In this document: positions 39,001 to 49,946 of the stretch, piece by piece | Layout of the letters: every line of letters starts with the position of its first letter | Numbering within the stretch: the first letter of the stretch is position 1 | Origin: Flectonema sp. DT1601 | Lineage: Eukaryota > Euglenozoa > Diplonemea > Diplonemida > Diplonemidae | Assembly (NCBI GenBank): GCA_964019425.1 | Contig: OZ025841.1 | Span: forward strand, 62,001 to 126,000 | Length of the DNA stretch: 64,000 nucleotides | Reading direction: 5' to 3' | The notes under the pieces: generated by a model | Database searches by the model: none | What the model was told of the DNA's origin: nothing | Seen by the model: the letters and a program-made list of their open reading frames with translations, nothing else | Made by a program: the position numbers and the translations under genes

Positions 39001-41786
39001 CGTCTCTTGGAGATCAGAAATATCATTTCTGGAACTGTTTTCATCATCAAAGTGGTTCTGTTGTTGATATTGTTGTTCTTCTGCTATCGACTTCTCTGAT
39101 ATTAGTTGCAGCATGCTGTCTTGGAGTGGTGCTAATATAAGTTCCTTCATCTGCTTTTCTTCTTCTGCTTCAATTTTACTTCGCTGTTGAGCCTCATCCG
39201 CGAGTACTCCCATCTGAGAGACTTCTTCAGTCAACTTTTGTTCTGATGAAGAATGTTCAGATAACAGTTTTTGTAACTCATCGCGTGTTTGTTTATTTAG
39301 TTCTCCGAACTCAACTTCTTGAAGGTCACTGATGTCGTTTCTATCAGAATTTTCTTCATTAAATAACTGTTGTTGTTGATTTTGTTGTGATGCAGTCGTG
39401 TCTTTGTCGGTAACCATATTCTCAAGGTTTTCACAAAGTGGGATGAGAACACATTTTTTAAACTCATCCTCTTGTTCAGATTCTATTTGACTCCTCGCCT
39501 GAGATTCTAAATCAGATAATTCTCGTTGAGCAATTTCTTGTAATAATTTGTTGTTAGAAATACTGTTTTCTGATAACAATTTCTGAAGTTCTCTGTGTTC
39601 TGGTGCAGCAATGAGATTTTCAAATTCTGTCGTCTGATCGTTTGATATCCCAGTCCGCTCATCATCTTCTTGACGTTGGAGTTCCAACAGATTTATTGTA
39701 TTTATTTTATTATTGTTTGCTGTGGCATATAAGTCTCTTACATCTCCTGATAATTCTGACAGCAGTTTGTTGAATTCTCGACTCTCATCATCTTCAATGG
39801 AATGTCTTTTTGTTAACTCGTCAAGTTCGATTCCCTTGTTGCTCAAGATATTCTGAAAATCATTACTTAGCTTTAAGAAGATGTCATTGCTGTTTAGGTG
39901 TTCTTCATTTTCAATATTATGTCTTGCTGATGATTCCTCTGATTCGAGTTCTTGTGTTGTCAGTTGTTTGAGAATCTCGTTTTGTGTTGTCACTTCCTTT
40001 TCATGAGCTTCCTTCAACATCTGACCTGTCGGGTTAACAATCAATTCAACGAATTCATTTTGTTGTTGACTTTCAATTTCATTCCTTCCTAACAACTCCT
40101 CGAACTGTAGTTTGAGAGAATCTAATTTTTCAGAAAGACTTCCTTCCGACATAATATGATTATTTAGAATGTCTGTAGCGTCTGAGTGCTTTGGATCGAT
40201 TAGTTTGTCAGCGAATTCGAATAGCTGCTCGTTTTGAATTGCTATCCTCCCTTGAGCTTCTTGCAGTTGTATTTCTAATAGTGTTCTAGTGTTGTGTTCA
40301 GACTTCTCTACTGCGATGTGTTGTGAGAGAATATTATTGAGATCGTTACTAGTAGTGTGAGTGATGTCATCAAAGTCCTTCTGAGCCTCGTCAGCTATAT
40401 TCTGTCGATGGTTAGCTTCTTCTCGTTGCATTTCAACGTCGCTAACAAGAGTTTTAATCGTCACTGCCAACTCTTCCAAACGATCGACTTCATCCGACAG
40501 AAGTGGATCTTCAGAGTTCTCAATACCTTCTCGTTGTTTAACTTTACAGATGTTATTAATTTCATTATTAGCATCGTGCATCCTGCGAGTATATACCTGA
40601 ATCATATCTGCTACGGAGTTCATTTCCTGTCGTTCGTTTTCAAGACCTCTCTGATTTCCGAGTAATTTCTGTTTGTTGTTATAGTTAATTAAGCATGTGT
40701 TGCTACTCTATATAAGAATATAACATACTCCAGACAAGTCTGATAGTTTCTGTTCTTGTTTGTTGTTGACGAGGCGAAGGTCGTGGATTTCCATATTGAG
40801 GTTGTCTTCCACCTGTGAGGTTGTGTTTGTGATTGTAGTGTGATAACAGAGTTAGAATTAATTAGACTATTGAGTCATACCTTTCTGTGGCTTTCGAGTT
40901 CGGAGTTTGCTCGGTTTAGGTCTTCTCTTAGACGATCGTTTTCAAGCCTTCTCTCCTCTGCTAACATTTCAAGCTTAGATACCTGTGACATCAGGTGAGC
41001 TGTTGCTTTCTTCTCTTCTTGTAGTGCTGTAGCAGCAGCTCCTGCCTTTTGATGGGCATCTTCAATAACTTGCTGCTGTTCTTCAATCTGTTCAAAAGTT
41101 TTATTTTTAAACTGCTGCAGATCGTTGACCGCTTTCTCAGCTTCACGAGTTTGTAAATCGAGTTCCTCTTTCAGATCATTCATTCGACTTTTTAAAGAGT
41201 CCAATTCCTGTTGGCGGTCTGCAAGGTCACGATTTACTGTAGTGACTGTACGCTGTAGTTTGGTGATGTCATTTTCTTTTTGCTCTACTTCAGCAGCTTT
41301 TTCTTCACATTTTAAATTTAATAATGTTATCTTTTGACTTTGTACTGTCTTTTCATTTGATAACTGAACAACTTCTTCTTCCTTTTCACTTAACTTTGTC
41401 GCCAATTCATCGACTTTTGTTTCAAGATTCATGTAAGCCATTGATTGGTTGTTTTTAAAATTTCGGACATCGTCGGCTTCGCCTGCTCGGAGTTGTGAAA
41501 TTAAGTCTTCTTTCTCTTTTAACATTTCTTTAAGTCTGTTATTCTCATCTACTTTCGAAGTATGTGATTGAGCTAGCTGTTTAAAGTCTTCTATGTTGGT
41601 GTGAATCTTTTCAGCCACCAAATCAATAGTTGTAAGTTGATCAGGAGAGAGTCCTTTAACCTCAAACTCTACTTGCCCCAACATAACAATCTCACCAGTA
41701 TCTTCTGCGGCTGGAGATCGCAGACTTGTTCTGTTTCCGAGGGTTTTAAATACTTTTGATCCCAACATCGATTTACGATCTGCCAT
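36068..41786 (-). CDS. giant coiled-coil/periodic-repeat protein with C-terminal PDZ domain (1789 aa, six exons)
   Basis: Exons 41786..40881, 40812..40729, 40668..38060, 37978..37792, 37716..36343 and 36277..36068. The introns are 68, 60, 81, 75 and 65 nt, and phases sum to 1,790 codons. Residues 1-330 are heptad coiled coil. About 340-1590 carry dozens of imperfect repeats of about 25-35 residues with the core R-x-x-I-x-x-E/D-E-x-x-E/D-F-x-x-L (e.g. SRNDISDLQETEFSDI, TAGRNEIENDSQEDFNSLI). Residues about 1620-1720 form a PDZ domain (VKVFDVSVGGPAYIAGIEPD and DLITQYNGRPV). It is probably a long cytoskeletal or flagellar scaffold; I recall similar R/E-periodic proteins from kinetoplastids but cannot verify. 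An acceptor TTGTCACAG lies 31 nt before the ATG. Confidence 0.85.
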
Positions 41787-42036
41787 TTTTTAGAAGTAGA
41801 GGGACCCCCCGAATCCCCTGTGACAATTATAAATAAAACAAAACTACTCTCAGTACAACATTACAGGTTTATCCAAGTCCCTCCCGTTCATATGTAGGAA
41901 AATGAATGACTCTACGAGGAGTAAAATGTAAAGTAAAATTCTTATTCTGAAAAACAAAAAAAACAAAAAAAATTTCTCAGATATTACAATCCACAAACGG
42001 GTTAGTTAGATGGCCGTTATTGTTTATTGTAACTTT

Positions 42037-42074
<38 letters not shown>

Positions 42075-42669
42075 TTCATTCTCATTTTTTTAATAAAAAC
42101 ACTGTTTAGCTGTTTGCTTTTCACCCACAAAGGAACAAACACGTGGCGTTAAAGATGAAAAAACCTTTATCGCAAACAGAAGAACTGATTCTCCATTGTA
42201 CTCTAAAGCAGTAAGACATCATTCCCAAAAGGGGAGGAACACACTACTTCATAACTAATCGACATTAAGTATTAATAATAAATTCTAAGCAGGTTCTTAA
42301 CAAGGCAAGGATTGGTAGTACGTTCTGATAAAGGGACAACAACTAAGACGGATATTAACTGTAATTGATTACTTGGTTTCTAAACAATTAGTCGTTTAGT
42401 AGCAATTCAATAAGTGACGCCTTCAGTTCTTAAGACAATAAATAAAAAATGAAAAAGAACAACGTACCGTAACAGTTAAAACACTTTAAACTAGAAGGGG
42501 TGTGACGGCTGAAGCCTTGAGGGAAATAAACTAAAAAAACAAAAACCTAGAAAGAAAGCGATTTAAATTGGAACACAGCAAGGCCTACTAGTCACATAAC
42601 AATGTGTTGCCTAACATACGTCGTAAGTTGCGACGTTGAATAACAGAGCAGATCGCCACAAGTAGAATC
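41787..42669. other. intergenic region, about 880 bp
   Basis: Contains T31 at 42039-42069. No gene supported on either strand. Confidence 0.55.
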
Positions 42670-43788
42670 CTACGCGTTGAGCATTCTTTCAATGGCAAAG
42701 TGAACGTTGCCACTACACGACTGTTTTTATTAATTTTGAGATGATAATAATACCAATTGGAGTTAGTGGGGGTACTAAATGAAATCAATACCTGAAGGGC
42801 CGTTAGATTTGCTTCTTCATTTGGGAATCCCATATCTTTCATTTGTTGGAGTTGTTCAGCAAAACGCTCTCTTGGAGGACGGCTGTCGTTTGGATTACCT
42901 CCTCCCATTCCACCCATCAGACTGGCCATGTTAGCCATTGGGTTGGCATTGGCTCCTCCAGCACCTCCTCCAGCTGATGAGCCGTCAGTTCCCATTCCTA
43001 TTCCCCCCATGCCACCGCCCATACCACCTCCTCCCATACCTCCCATCATGTTCATCACCTGATTCATCATTTCCATGTTTGGTGCTTGACCGCCACCTCC
43101 CATGCCACCTCCTCCTCCCATACCTCCCATTCCTGACATAGCCATCATTTGCTGCATCATTTCTGGTGACATGTTGGACATCATTTGTTGAACCATTTGA
43201 CGATATTGAGGATTTTGCATCATTTCTGTTGTTAGTTAATAATAGTTGAGAGTCTTTTATAAATAATAATAATTAGTAAATAATAAACATACGCATCGCT
43301 TGTTGCATTTGCTCAGGAGATATGTTTCCGAGTCCACCCATTCCTCCCATCCCTCCTGCGCCTCCCATTCCTCCCATACCACCGAAGTCACCCATGCCTC
43401 CGGCGCCTCCTCCTGCGCCGCCCATTCCTCCGCCTCCAAACATGTTGGCGAATGGATTTGGAGCAGCATTACCTCCGGCAGATGGCTGAGTAGGAGCCGG
43501 GGTTGGAGTAGGAGTTGGCATGGCTGGTGATGGAGTTGCAGTCGCGTTGTTGTTGCCGCCAGCCCTCCCACTGACGAGGTACACAGCAGCCGCTTCAATA
43601 ATCCCAACTTCCTCAACAATTTGATCATCCTTCAATACCTTTCCTTTAAAGATCAGTCGCTGCTCAGGAACTGAAACTTCAGTAGCCTTTTCAACAGCAA
43701 CCTTTAGGTCTTCAACTTTCCATTTTGGATCGACGTCCTTAACGTCGTATTGCTCTGTCCTCATCTTAATAATAATCGATATTGACAT
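42670..43788 (-). CDS. DSK2: ubiquilin/DSK2-like UBL-UBA shuttle (326 aa, three exons)
   Basis: Exons 43788..43293, 43225..42792 and 42720..42670; introns 67 and 71 nt. The N-terminal ubiquitin-like domain (1-74: SVPEQRLIFKGKVLKDDQIV) is followed by a Pro/Ala linker, a long Met/Gly-rich region containing an STI1-like MMQNPQYRQMVQQMMSNM, and a C-terminal UBA. The UBA (FAEQLQQMKDMGFPNEEANL ... SGNVHFAIERMLNA) is completed only by splicing the last exon. Such proteins carry polyubiquitinated clients to the proteasome. At 326 residues it is shorter than animal ubiquilins and close to yeast Dsk2. An acceptor (CTCTTCCTAAAAG) lies 21 nt before the ATG. Confidence 0.92.
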
Positions 43789-44157
43789 CTTTAGTTGAGT
43801 TGTTGAATACTTTTAGGAAGAGTATGTTAGTTATTTTGAATGCAATTTTTAATTGTTTTTATCTCATCGGCACTACAGCCGAAACTACAGTTGTCTTGTG
43901 TTACAAACGATAAGGCCTGGCGACATCCGCAATAGTGTCATTGTACGACACAACGAAATTATATAATTAAAAAAAAGAAGAAAAAAAAAAAAAAGAAAAC
44001 CATTGTCATACTTTGGTCTGCCTGGGCGGGTTTGCTTTTTTAGCAAACAACCCTGAAAACAAACTGTCGCTCAAATAAAAAAAAGGGTACAAAAAAAAAA
44101 ACTGGGTCTTCATTATTAGGAAAGACGAATACAATTAAAAAAAAAAAGGGTACAAAA

Positions 44158-44907
44158 CATAGATGGAAGTGCCCTCCAAATTTGGAGGGCGCCTGGTGAA
44201 AATCAGCCACAAAAATTTGTAGGGCCAAAATAGGGCCAAAATAGGGCCAAAATAGGGCGCTGGAGGGCGCGTAGGGCGCTTTTTTAATTAAATTTAATAT
44301 AATGCCGAGCTCATTTTGACACACCCCTGCCCTCAGCGAGGGTCGAATCGCATCTTATTTGACTTTTCTCCGGTTCGCCCGATCAAATGCGTCTCTGGGA
44401 TATCAGTTTACTTGCCACCAGTAAACTTCTTTTTTTTTCTCACAAGGTACCGTGAAGACCGACCTATTAACAGGCTAGCAAGAACGCACTCTCTCCCTCC
44501 TCGAATCCCTCTATATTCGACTCGGTGCATTCTGCGGGCTAATCAGCTCCTTGTAGATCTGGGATGCATCGTCCACTGAAATGAGTTTCAGCTTCAGGGA
44601 TTGCACTAGGCTCCGGAAGCTCTCAAGGAGTGGCCCATTGTTTTTGCCATTGTTGACCTCCGAACCATGACCTGGAGGTCTCGGGTTCGAACCCCGTGAC
44701 ACCCCTTTTTCTCTTTTTCGAAAGACTGCCAAGCATGTCAAAATTTTTTTTGGCTTCTGCGTCAAAATACTTGTGCGTCAGTGTAAGTCGACGTCAATTT
44801 AGCTGTCTTATAGTAATAAAAAAGGTAAAAAAAAGCGCCCTCCAAAATAATATTTATATTAAAAGCGCCCTACACGCCCTCCAAATTGTAGGGCACTTCC
44901 ATCTATG
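44158..44907. mobile_element. 750 bp non-autonomous TIR element (MITE-like)
   Basis: Terminal inverted repeats begin CATAGATGGAAGTGCCCT at both ends (44158-44175 and the reverse complement at 44890-44907), identical over 18 bp and similar for about ten more. ACAAAA flanks both sides and may be a 6-bp target duplication, though it lies in A-rich DNA. Subterminal arms are rich in GGAGGGCGC and include three tandem copies of AGGGCCAAAAT. The interior has no transposase frame and contains a tRNA-like stretch. Superfamily not assigned. Confidence 0.75.
44631..44705 (+). repeat. tRNA-like (SINE-head-like) stretch inside the TIR element
   Basis: In tRNA order and spacing: an A-box-like TGGCCCATTG (44631), a CTCCGAA loop (44658-44664), and an exact B box within CGGGTTCGAACCCCG (44682-44696), then a T run at 44705. 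The acceptor and anticodon stems do not pair, so it is a decayed tRNA-derived sequence rather than a working tRNA gene. Confidence 0.5.
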
Positions 44908-45025
44908 ACAAAAAAAACAAAAAATAAAGCGTTTCGGATTCACGGCGTGAGGATTATCACGGTAAGAGATTAAAACCTGCTTTAAAAATAAATGACTAGT
45001 AGTGTAGCACAAGCTGATTAACGTG

Positions 45026-45790
45026 TTATTTCAAGTCTTCCATATCTTTGTAATATGGACAGAGAGATGTTGCAGAGCACTCATGACATTTTGGTCTTGT
45101 CGGAGTACATTTCAGTTGACCAAATCCAACAAGAAGTTTATTTACGGTATCCCAGTATGTTTCAGGTAGCCATGCTTGTAGTTGCTTGCGAGTCTCTTCA
45201 GGTGTAGAAGACTTAACCCACTTGAAACGATTGCAAATACGATGAACGTGAGTGTCAACAGCGATACCTTCTGATTTACCTTCAGCTACTTGTAGGTATA
45301 AGAATCCCATTTTTGGACCAATTCCACAGAGTGACGTTAAGTCTTTCATGTTTGATGGTACGACGCTATTGAATACTTCAATTAGCCTTTCAGTTGATTT
45401 TTTGATATATTTTGCTTTGGCGTTGTGAAATCCAACTCCATGAACCAGTTGCGCAATCTTTTCTTCACTAGTGGCATTGATGTTTTCAGGGGTGAGTCCA
45501 AAAGCTTTCAACCGTCCCATTGCCGCAGCTGTAGTCGCGTCTTTCGTTCGAGAGCTCAGCATCAAGGCGATTAATGATTGGTATTTATAAATATTTTCAC
45601 CCTGATCTCTACTTCCTAACATCTGACATCCCATTGTGTCTACTGGAGCATCTGGTCCATTCTTCCTCATTTCTTCAACACTTTCATATAACTTCTGCCA
45701 CCCTTCAGGTTCTGCCGTTATTATTTCCATTTTCCCTCTTTTGAGAACGATTTTCATCCCTGCCGATGCTTTCCTTTTTACTTTTTGCAT
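45026..45790 (-). CDS. NTH1: endonuclease III (NTH) DNA glycosylase/AP lyase
   Basis: 254 residues. The helix-hairpin-helix (LTSLCGIGPKMGFLYLQ) carries the catalytic Lys. The catalytic Asp is in VDTHVHRICNRF. The C-terminal [4Fe-4S] loop is C-x6-C-x2-C-x5-C (CTPTRPKCHECSATSLC). It removes oxidised pyrimidines in base-excision repair, in the nucleus and/or mitochondria; the basic N terminus (MQKVKRKASAGMK) could act in either import. Oddly, the ATG follows directly on about 25 A on the coding strand. An internal Met at codon 12 is an alternative start. Confidence 0.94.
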   Translation of the reverse strand: MQKVKRKASAGMKIVLKRGKMEIITAEPEGWQKLYESVEEMRKNGPDAPVDTMGCQMLGSRDQGENIYKYQSLIALMLSSRTKDATTAAAMGRLKAFGLTPENINATSEEKIAQLVHGVGFHNAKAKYIKKSTERLIEVFNSVVPSNMKDLTSLCGIGPKMGFLYLQVAEGKSEGIAVDTHVHRICNRFKWVKSSTPEETRKQLQAWLPETYWDTVNKLLVGFGQLKCTPTRPKCHECSATSLCPYYKDMEDLK

Positions 45791-46480
45791 TTTTTTTTTT
45801 TTTTTTTTTTTTTAAATGTCTGTTTTTTTTTTTTTTTTTTGCCAATAAAAGATAATAAAACAGTTTTATAATAAAACAGACGTCGGTAAATCTCATGAAT
45901 TTTCTTAGTTCTTCGTTGACCTTTCCATTGCTATGATTAAAATATAATAATAATAAAGCGACAGTACTCATATTTCGGTAATTGCGAGGCGAGGCAAGAG
46001 AGGCTGCAAACACCCAACGAAAAAAAAAAAAATAATAATAATAAAGAATTAGAATAATAACTTTTAAATCGATAAGAAGGATAATTCGAAAAAAAAACTC
46101 CAAACCCAATCTCTTTTGAGTATCGTTAAAGTTTTTACTCCATCGCAAAAGCATAAAAATAAATTTTGTTTTCTTTTCCTTTTTTTTTCTTCTTTTTGTT
46201 TTTATTGTTTTTTTGGCTACCATCAGCCTTACCCATCCGCACTTAACTTTGCTAGTACTTTTCATAAATGACAACTCTCACTGTTCAGAATAAAAAGATC
46301 TCCGAAAGAGACAAAAAAAATGAGTCCTCAAACACTGGGAAACGCTGTGCTGCATAAAGGACGAATAGCAGCATTGTGTTTGTCAGCACATCAACCAGGT
46401 GGGAGTCATTTCTTTGGTTATTTCATATCGATGGTGATTGTCGTCTTGAATAGTAAATAACAAAGAGAAGAGTTTCTGTT
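45791..46480. other. intergenic region, about 690 bp
   Basis: Two T tracts (45790-45814 and 45824-45840) directly upstream of NTH, and other A/T-rich DNA. A long minus frame through here is low-complexity and not called. Confidence 0.5.
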
Positions 46481-46768
46481 TTAACGATCTTTCTGTTGAG
46501 GTTCAACACCAAGTTTTGCGAGTGCTTCTTTCATGTATGTCAGTTTCTGTTTAGTCAAATCATCATCATCTGTGAGAGAAGCAATCTGTTGTTCCAAATC
46601 ATCTTTATCAAGTTTTCCACTACACAGCAAATGAACTATTTCTGACGTCCAATTTTTTGGATTTTTGCATGCCTTCGCTAGTGCTGTCTCTCCATTTAAA
46701 TCTTTTTTCGTTAAATCCGCTCCAGCATCGATCAGCATTTTAACAATTTCAATGTTATTATTAACCAT
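46481..46768 (-). CDS. small ankyrin-repeat protein (95 aa)
   Basis: From ATG 46768: MVNNNIEIVKMLIDAGADLT, then DLNGETALAKACKNPKNWTSEIVHLLC. This gives one complete and two partial ankyrin repeats, followed by an acidic helical tail ending EPQQKDR. The frame stays open upstream to 46855, but those codons translate a homopolymer. The acceptor ACTTGATTTAAACAG lies 19 nt before ATG 46768. Alternatively the AG closes a cis intron and an earlier exon supplies the first half repeat (DQHKHN continues the repeat), but I could not place one. Role unknown; likely protein-protein binding. Confidence 0.65.
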   Translation of the reverse strand: MVNNNIEIVKMLIDAGADLTKKDLNGETALAKACKNPKNWTSEIVHLLCSGKLDKDDLEQQIASLTDDDDLTKQKLTYMKEALAKLGVEPQQKDR

Positions 46769-47676
46769 GTTGTGTTTGTGTTGGTCACTGTTTAAATCAA
46801 GTGTGATATTTACTTTTTTTTTTTTGAAAAAAAAAACTTTTTCTAAAAAAGTCATTTTCAGAAACTAAACTCCTCCCAATGAAATGGAGGGTAAACGGGG
46901 AAGGGAATCGTCTGTCTGAATGAAAAAACAGACGCAATTAACGTACAGTCAGATGTTGCGACTTACGACTAAAGCCTTTTGATCGTCTACTTGTTTTTGA
47001 TATGCCAGGTGGAAAAAACATGGCAATTTTTTAATTATACAACTTTTCTGGTTTAAACTTTTTTTAAAAAATAAAAATAAAAAAAAAAGAACTTTCTCGC
47101 AAAAACCCTATAACAGGTATGGAATGGAACAGTGATCCGCAATTATCTCATAAAACTTTGTCAATGTTATTGTTTTTTGCAGCCTTTCTACTTTTTATCC
47201 TTTCCATTTTTTTTTTTTTTTTTTTTAAATTTATTTCCACTCCGGAACCCAAATCGAAGGGACTACCAAAAAATTGACTTTCTTTGTTCCACTTTTTCTT
47301 CTTTGTTAATTAAAAAAAAAAAAAAAATCGAGGGGGGAAAAAAAAGAAAAAGGGAAAAAAAGAAAATAAGATTAACAAGAAATCTAATAAAAACAAAAAA
47401 AAAAAAACAGATAAATACGAAACGAAATGGACTGATGTGTTACTTCGTGTTTTCTGAGAATCTGATAGGTTTTTCTGATACAGGTGCTTAATCTGAACAG
47501 GTCTCAGTTCGCACTTGCATATACTACTGTACCCTTTGTGAAGAGAATGAAAAACCATCAAGTATCCCCGTTAGTCTTTTTATAAACACTTTTACTACTG
47601 AGTAACAAAGGGTGTTGTGTTGCAATACTTGTTTTTGCAAAATAACAAACAAAAAAAGAAAAAGTGGAGATGGGGA

Positions 47677-47707
<31 letters not shown>

Positions 47708-48016
47708 ACACAAAACTTAAAAGAAAGGGGAATTCATAATATTCTTTCCAGTTTGTTGGAGTTGGAGGGACTTTACGGATTTTTTTTTTGAGGTTCTGTA
47801 AAAACCATCTTTATAACTGATCTCACATGGTTGAGATTATTGAAAACGACGGACCGGTCGACGGAAGACAGGATGCTTGACAGTGACATTAATATTTCTT
47901 TTTCCCCCCCCTTCTTTCTCTTCTTCTCCGTGTCAAAGTCAATTTATTGATGTCGACCGAGTACCGTCTAAACCACTTCATCAACTGCTTTAAGTACAAT
48001 CTGAAGCGATGCACTT
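46769..48016. other. 1.25 kb intergenic region
   Basis: Very homopolymer-rich (for example A24 at 47677-47700 and T tracts near 47204-47226). No supported gene. Confidence 0.5.
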
Positions 48017-49924
48017 CTAAACATCCATATCTGGAAGCTTTGAGTATCCACTATTATGACGTGCTCTGTGAGGAGGAGGGTAGATTCCTCGACCCATTGG
48101 AGCTGATGTCGGTGTAGTAATAGTTGTCTTTTGTGCTGGAAGTGGAGGAAACATCGGGTTATCAACAGACGACCCTCTCCCAAATGATGATATCACTGAA
48201 CCTCTATCACCAGACGAACTCGATGACTTCGACTTTGGAGCCGACGGCATTGGAGGAAGTGATTTCGTCGGAAGAGGGTTTCGATAACTCGGACCATTAC
48301 TGTAATTATTAAACATCGATCGAAATAGTGACTCAACAGGTGATTTAGGAGAGCTCAAGGCGTCAGGTTTGGTTGTTTCTCCAACACTCGACTCCATATC
48401 AAATTCTCCATAAGAATCTTTCCGCTTCCTTTTGTACGCACTTCTAACGTGTTTACGTAGACCTCTCAGTTTGTGATATGCGAAATCACATTCTTCGCAG
48501 AACAACATCGAACATTGATTGCATTCTGTAACTGCTTCTCTTTCTTCGCATTCTTCGCAAAGACCGGAAATATGTTTCTTTCCTTTCTTCATGAGAGGAT
48601 CAGTCATTCCGTCCATTTCTACTTCATCTTCTGTGGCACCAAACTTCTGAACCACATGATCACTGTTTGCTAAGAATTGAGCAGGGATGGTGATCTTTGT
48701 ATCTCGTTGGACTTGACGTCGGTACTTTCCACTTTTACGATCTGCCTGCTTCATCTGTAAAAGTGTTTCGTGGTCGAGAAGATCCCCAAGTGATGCGAGG
48801 ATCGTAAAACGAGGAAGCACCAAAGGTATCATAAAAAAGAAAACAAATCCTGACGGGATAAAACAGGCTAAAATCAACAACACTCCGTAAGGCTTTACCT
48901 GCAGTAGTCTGTAAACGAAATTAATGGACGCCGTGGCGACGAAGAAGACTTGATATAAAAGCATAGTTTGCATTACTTTTGTCATCAGAGCTGGATTCCC
49001 TCTCCAGAAATAAGAACGCTGCGATCTTTCCAGTTTGAGTTTTCCGTTCATTCGCATTTCCATTACTTCGTTTGTGAATTTGAAGAATTCTTTTTTAATT
49101 TTGAAGAACACGACGACCAATACCAACAGCGGTCCGAATCCCACGAACAACACCCAAAGACCGATTGTTGCCAATTCGTTGTCCGACACCTGCAACGTAA
49201 TGTAGGTGACAGTAGCAGCAATTGTACACAATACCGCCAACAGAAACCAAGACGATCCATGCAGGTCAAGGAATCCAAGTAAGAAACGACGCTGTTTCTT
49301 TTGCATGTATCGCTGAAAGGAAGAATCAGCGAACGGTCCAGGAAGATTTTGACGAAAAAAAATCAAACTGGCTAACTTACGTTGTCCGTCTTTGACTCGA
49401 GAGATGTGCTGCTGGAGGAAAGCAGCCTTGGCGTCGAATGTCAGAGACGGATCGTTTTCAATTTCATTGACTTTGTGTTCAAAACGAGCGTACTTTCTCC
49501 AAGCTCCTTCAACAGTAACGAAGAGGGTTGATATGAATAAAATAAAGATAATTGCCATCACGAATATGACGAAGTGAACAAAGTGAAATAGTGGAGCATC
49601 AATTACATTGACACCTCCCAAGTTCTCAAACATAACTAACACAGCAGAGATACCTCCTAAAATCATAATCTCTTGAGTTACGTGATGAAAAATAGAATGA
49701 CCACTGTCACTTGTGATAGTGTGATCAACCTTATGAACGATCAACTCAAACATAATTGTAACTCCAAATACAATAAAGTACATTCCCATCACATCCCACA
49801 TCTTTTGGTCAACTTCATTGCCTAACTTAAATAATGATTTCCCTCCTGCTCCTTCAGCTGTTTCGAACAGCCATCCTGCTGCTACAGCGAATGATAATAA
49901 AATATTAAAATTACTCTTCCGCAT
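48017..49924 (-). CDS. MLO-like seven-TM protein with C-terminal B-box zinc finger (635 aa)
   Basis: ATG 49924 gives a signal-peptide-like MRKSNFNILLSFAVAAGWLF. Seven hydrophobic segments follow, with MLO-type wording: FELIVHKVDHTI ... VTQEIMILGGISAVLVM, HFVHFVIFVMAIIFILF, and YFWRGNPALMTKVMQTMLLY (where plant MLO has FWFNRPRLLL). After the membrane part, CEECEEREAVTECNQCSMLF plus CEECDFAYH forms a B-box-type zinc finger in the cytosolic tail. A Ser/Pro-rich end follows, where plant MLOs have a calmodulin-binding site. MLO proteins act as calcium channels in plants; the function here is unknown. An acceptor CCCCCTTCTCAG lies upstream inside a duplicated 30-bp segment. Confidence 0.8.
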   Translation of the reverse strand: MRKSNFNILLSFAVAAGWLFETAEGAGGKSLFKLGNEVDQKMWDVMGMYFIVFGVTIMFELIVHKVDHTITSDSGHSIFHHVTQEIMILGGISAVLVMFENLGGVNVIDAPLFHFVHFVIFVMAIIFILFISTLFVTVEGAWRKYARFEHKVNEIENDPSLTFDAKAAFLQQHISRVKDGQRKLASLIFFRQNLPGPFADSSFQRYMQKKQRRFLLGFLDLHGSSWFLLAVLCTIAATVTYITLQVSDNELATIGLWVLFVGFGPLLVLVVVFFKIKKEFFKFTNEVMEMRMNGKLKLERSQRSYFWRGNPALMTKVMQTMLLYQVFFVATASINFVYRLLQVKPYGVLLILACFIPSGFVFFFMIPLVLPRFTILASLGDLLDHETLLQMKQADRKSGKYRRQVQRDTKITIPAQFLANSDHVVQKFGATEDEVEMDGMTDPLMKKGKKHISGLCEECEEREAVTECNQCSMLFCEECDFAYHKLRGLRKHVRSAYKRKRKDSYGEFDMESSVGETTKPDALSSPKSPVESLFRSMFNNYSNGPSYRNPLPTKSLPPMPSAPKSKSSSSSGDRGSVISSFGRGSSVDNPMFPPLPAQKTTITTPTSAPMGRGIYPPPHRARHNSGYSKLPDMDV

Positions 49925-49946
49925 CTTAAGCAACTAATCTAACATA

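Larger units (their letters stand above)
43789..45025. other. 1.24 kb intergenic region holding a mobile element
   Basis: Besides the TIR element (44158-44907) there is a perfect hairpin at about 44031-44049 (GTTTGCT/AGCAAAC). Nothing here is supported as coding. Confidence 0.6.

Noticed and set aside
45705-46274. 189-codon minus frame overlapping the NTH 5' end
   Set aside because: Lys and Phe/Tyr runs from A/T tracts; overlaps NTH in another frame.
49310-49382. Possible intron in the MLO-like gene (GTAAGT...TTTCAG)
   Set aside because: Its removal would shift the frame, while the unspliced frame continues with plausible MLO sequence.
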